A DNA stretch of 64,000 nucleotides from Actinomycetota bacterium. Lineage in GTDB: Bacteria > Actinomycetota > Nitriliruptoria > Nitriliruptorales > Nitriliruptoraceae. The notes beneath the pieces were generated by a model that was not told where the DNA came from, did not search any database, and saw only the letters and a list, made by a program, of their open reading frames with translations. Below, piece by piece: positions 63,316 through 64,000 of this stretch. The DNA lies in NCBI GenBank assembly GCA_019347575.1, contig JAHWKY010000015.1:46089-110088 (forward strand), in the 5' to 3' direction. A program made the position numbers and the translations under genes. Every line of letters starts with the position of its first letter. The stretch's first letter is position 1.

Positions 63316-64000
63316 TCAGCCGTCGTAGCGGTGGCGGTAGGTGACGCTGATGCGGGGGCCGGTGTCGGAGACCTTGGGCACGGTGTGCTGCCACGTCCGC
63401 TGGCAGGTTCCGCCCATGACGAGCAGGTCTCCGCGGCCGAGCTCGAACCCCACGGACCGACCGCCGCCCCGCGGCCGCAGACGGAACGGTCGCCGCTCCC
63501 CCAGCGAGACGATGGCGATCGTGGCGGTGGGGCGGTCACGACCGATGCGGTCACCGTGCCAGGCGACGCTGTCGCGCCCGTCGCGGTACAGGTTGCAGCC
63601 GATCGAGACGAACCCGACCGCGTAGCGGGCCGACAGCGCGGCTCCGACCTTGCTGAGCACGTGGAGTTCCGTCGGCGGATCGGACACGGGGAAGCGTGCG
63701 GTGAGCCGCGGCTCGATCACGCGCTCGCCGTACATCTCGACCGTGCGCCGGTCCCACGGGGCCCGCGCGAGGACGCGCTCGAACAGCACGTCGGAGCCGG
63801 CGAGCCACCCCGGCAGGATGCGCAGCAGGGTACCCGCGTTGCGCACGTCGACGAGGCCGCCGGTCGCGGCCTGCGCCGTTCGGAGCCCCACTCCCCTGAC
63901 GACCACGTCGTCTTCCTGCTCGTCCACGCCGGCGCCGAGGGAGCGGATCGCGTCGAGGGTGGCGACGGTGTCCTCGGCGTGCAGGAAGTTGCGCACGGTC
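63316..64000 (-). CDS. Chimera: EPSP synthase N-terminal segment fused in frame to AlkB dioxygenase (5' end outside window)
   Basis: The frame is open to the window edge. The first part, [21 protein letters not shown]...[17 protein letters not shown], is the early region of EPSP synthase (AroA; shikimate pathway) and stops there. From [14 protein letters not shown] onward the sequence is Alk[29 protein letters not shown] (iron-binding HxD), and [26 protein letters not shown] (third His and the 2-oxoglutarate Arg). AlkB reverses alkyl damage in DNA. AroA lacks its later motifs, so it cannot work as EPSP synthase. An internal GTG near 63860 could start a separate AlkB. A native fusion, relic or misassembly are alternatives. 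Confidence 0.75.
   Translation of the reverse strand, partial: TVRNFLHAEDTVATLDAIRSLGAGVDEQEDDVVVRGVGLRTAQAATGGLVDVRNAGTLLRILPGWLAGSDVLFERVLARAPWDRRTVEMYGERVIEPRLTARFPVSDPPTELHVLSKVGAALSARYAVGFVSIGCNLYRDGRDSVAWHGDRIGRDRPTATIAIVSLGERRPFRLRPRGGGRSVGFELGRGDLLVMGGTCQRTWQHTVPKVSDTGPRISVTYRHRYDG

Overview
The window is very GC-rich, gene-dense bacterial DNA. Short 4-bp stop/start overlaps and GTG starts are common. The gene set (Ku plus LigD-type end joining, LPxTG and lipoprotein surface proteins, a DtxR-type iron box, CWB2 wall-binding repeats, a ParC/ParE-like topoisomerase pair) points to Actinomycetota. A deep-branching lineage such as Nitriliruptoria or Euzebyales is my inference, not something shown by a marker gene. 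No phage, IS element or CRISPR array is visible. Both tRNAs are on the minus strand (Val-GAC, Cys-GCA).

Layout. 0-3.5 kb: the end of an iron ABC importer (binding protein C-terminus and fused permease), a GT-C type membrane protein, and a small lipoprotein behind a DtxR/IdeR-like box. 3.6-6 kb: three secreted or anchored proteins resembling a WxL surface locus (LPxTG stub, WxL-like protein, DUF916-like membrane protein). 6-18 kb: M23 peptidase, citrate synthase, Tat-exported LPxTG metallophosphoesterase, lipoproteins, an AraC-MGMT fusion, aldehyde dehydrogenase and a WYL-like regulator separated by a 30-bp repeat array. 17.8-30 kb: RsgA, TldD/TldE and a complete histidine degradation route (HutH, HutU, HutI, HutG-like ureohydrolase), split by an ECF sigma factor with its membrane partner. 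30-42 kb: secreted M14 peptidase, acyl-CoA carboxylase operon with a divergent TetR regulator on a near-perfect operator, secreted PHP metallohydrolase, LmeA-like protein, RmlC, a CWB2 protein followed by a decayed RmlC tail, and an NrtR-like regulator. 42-50 kb: soluble histidine kinase, ParE/ParC, PQQ-type sugar dehydrogenase, HAD phosphatase.

50-61 kb is a DNA-end-processing island. Split LigD (separate polymerase and ligase genes), Ku and EngB are followed by herA-sbcD-sbcC-nurA, the bacterial counterpart of the archaeal HerA-Mre11-Rad50-NurA operon. HerA and NurA would form a loading and resection machine with SbcCD, while Ku and LigD would rejoin ends, so two opposing pathways sit side by side. 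61-64 kb: dps with a Fur-family gene and a palindromic operator, a membrane protein, an SDR, and at the edge an in-frame fusion of an EPSP-synthase N-terminus to an AlkB dioxygenase.

Several intergenic regions carry short tandem arrays with internal palindromes (periods 30, 34, 61 and 62 bp). A few genes appear to lack an ATG, GTG or TTG start where homology demands one.
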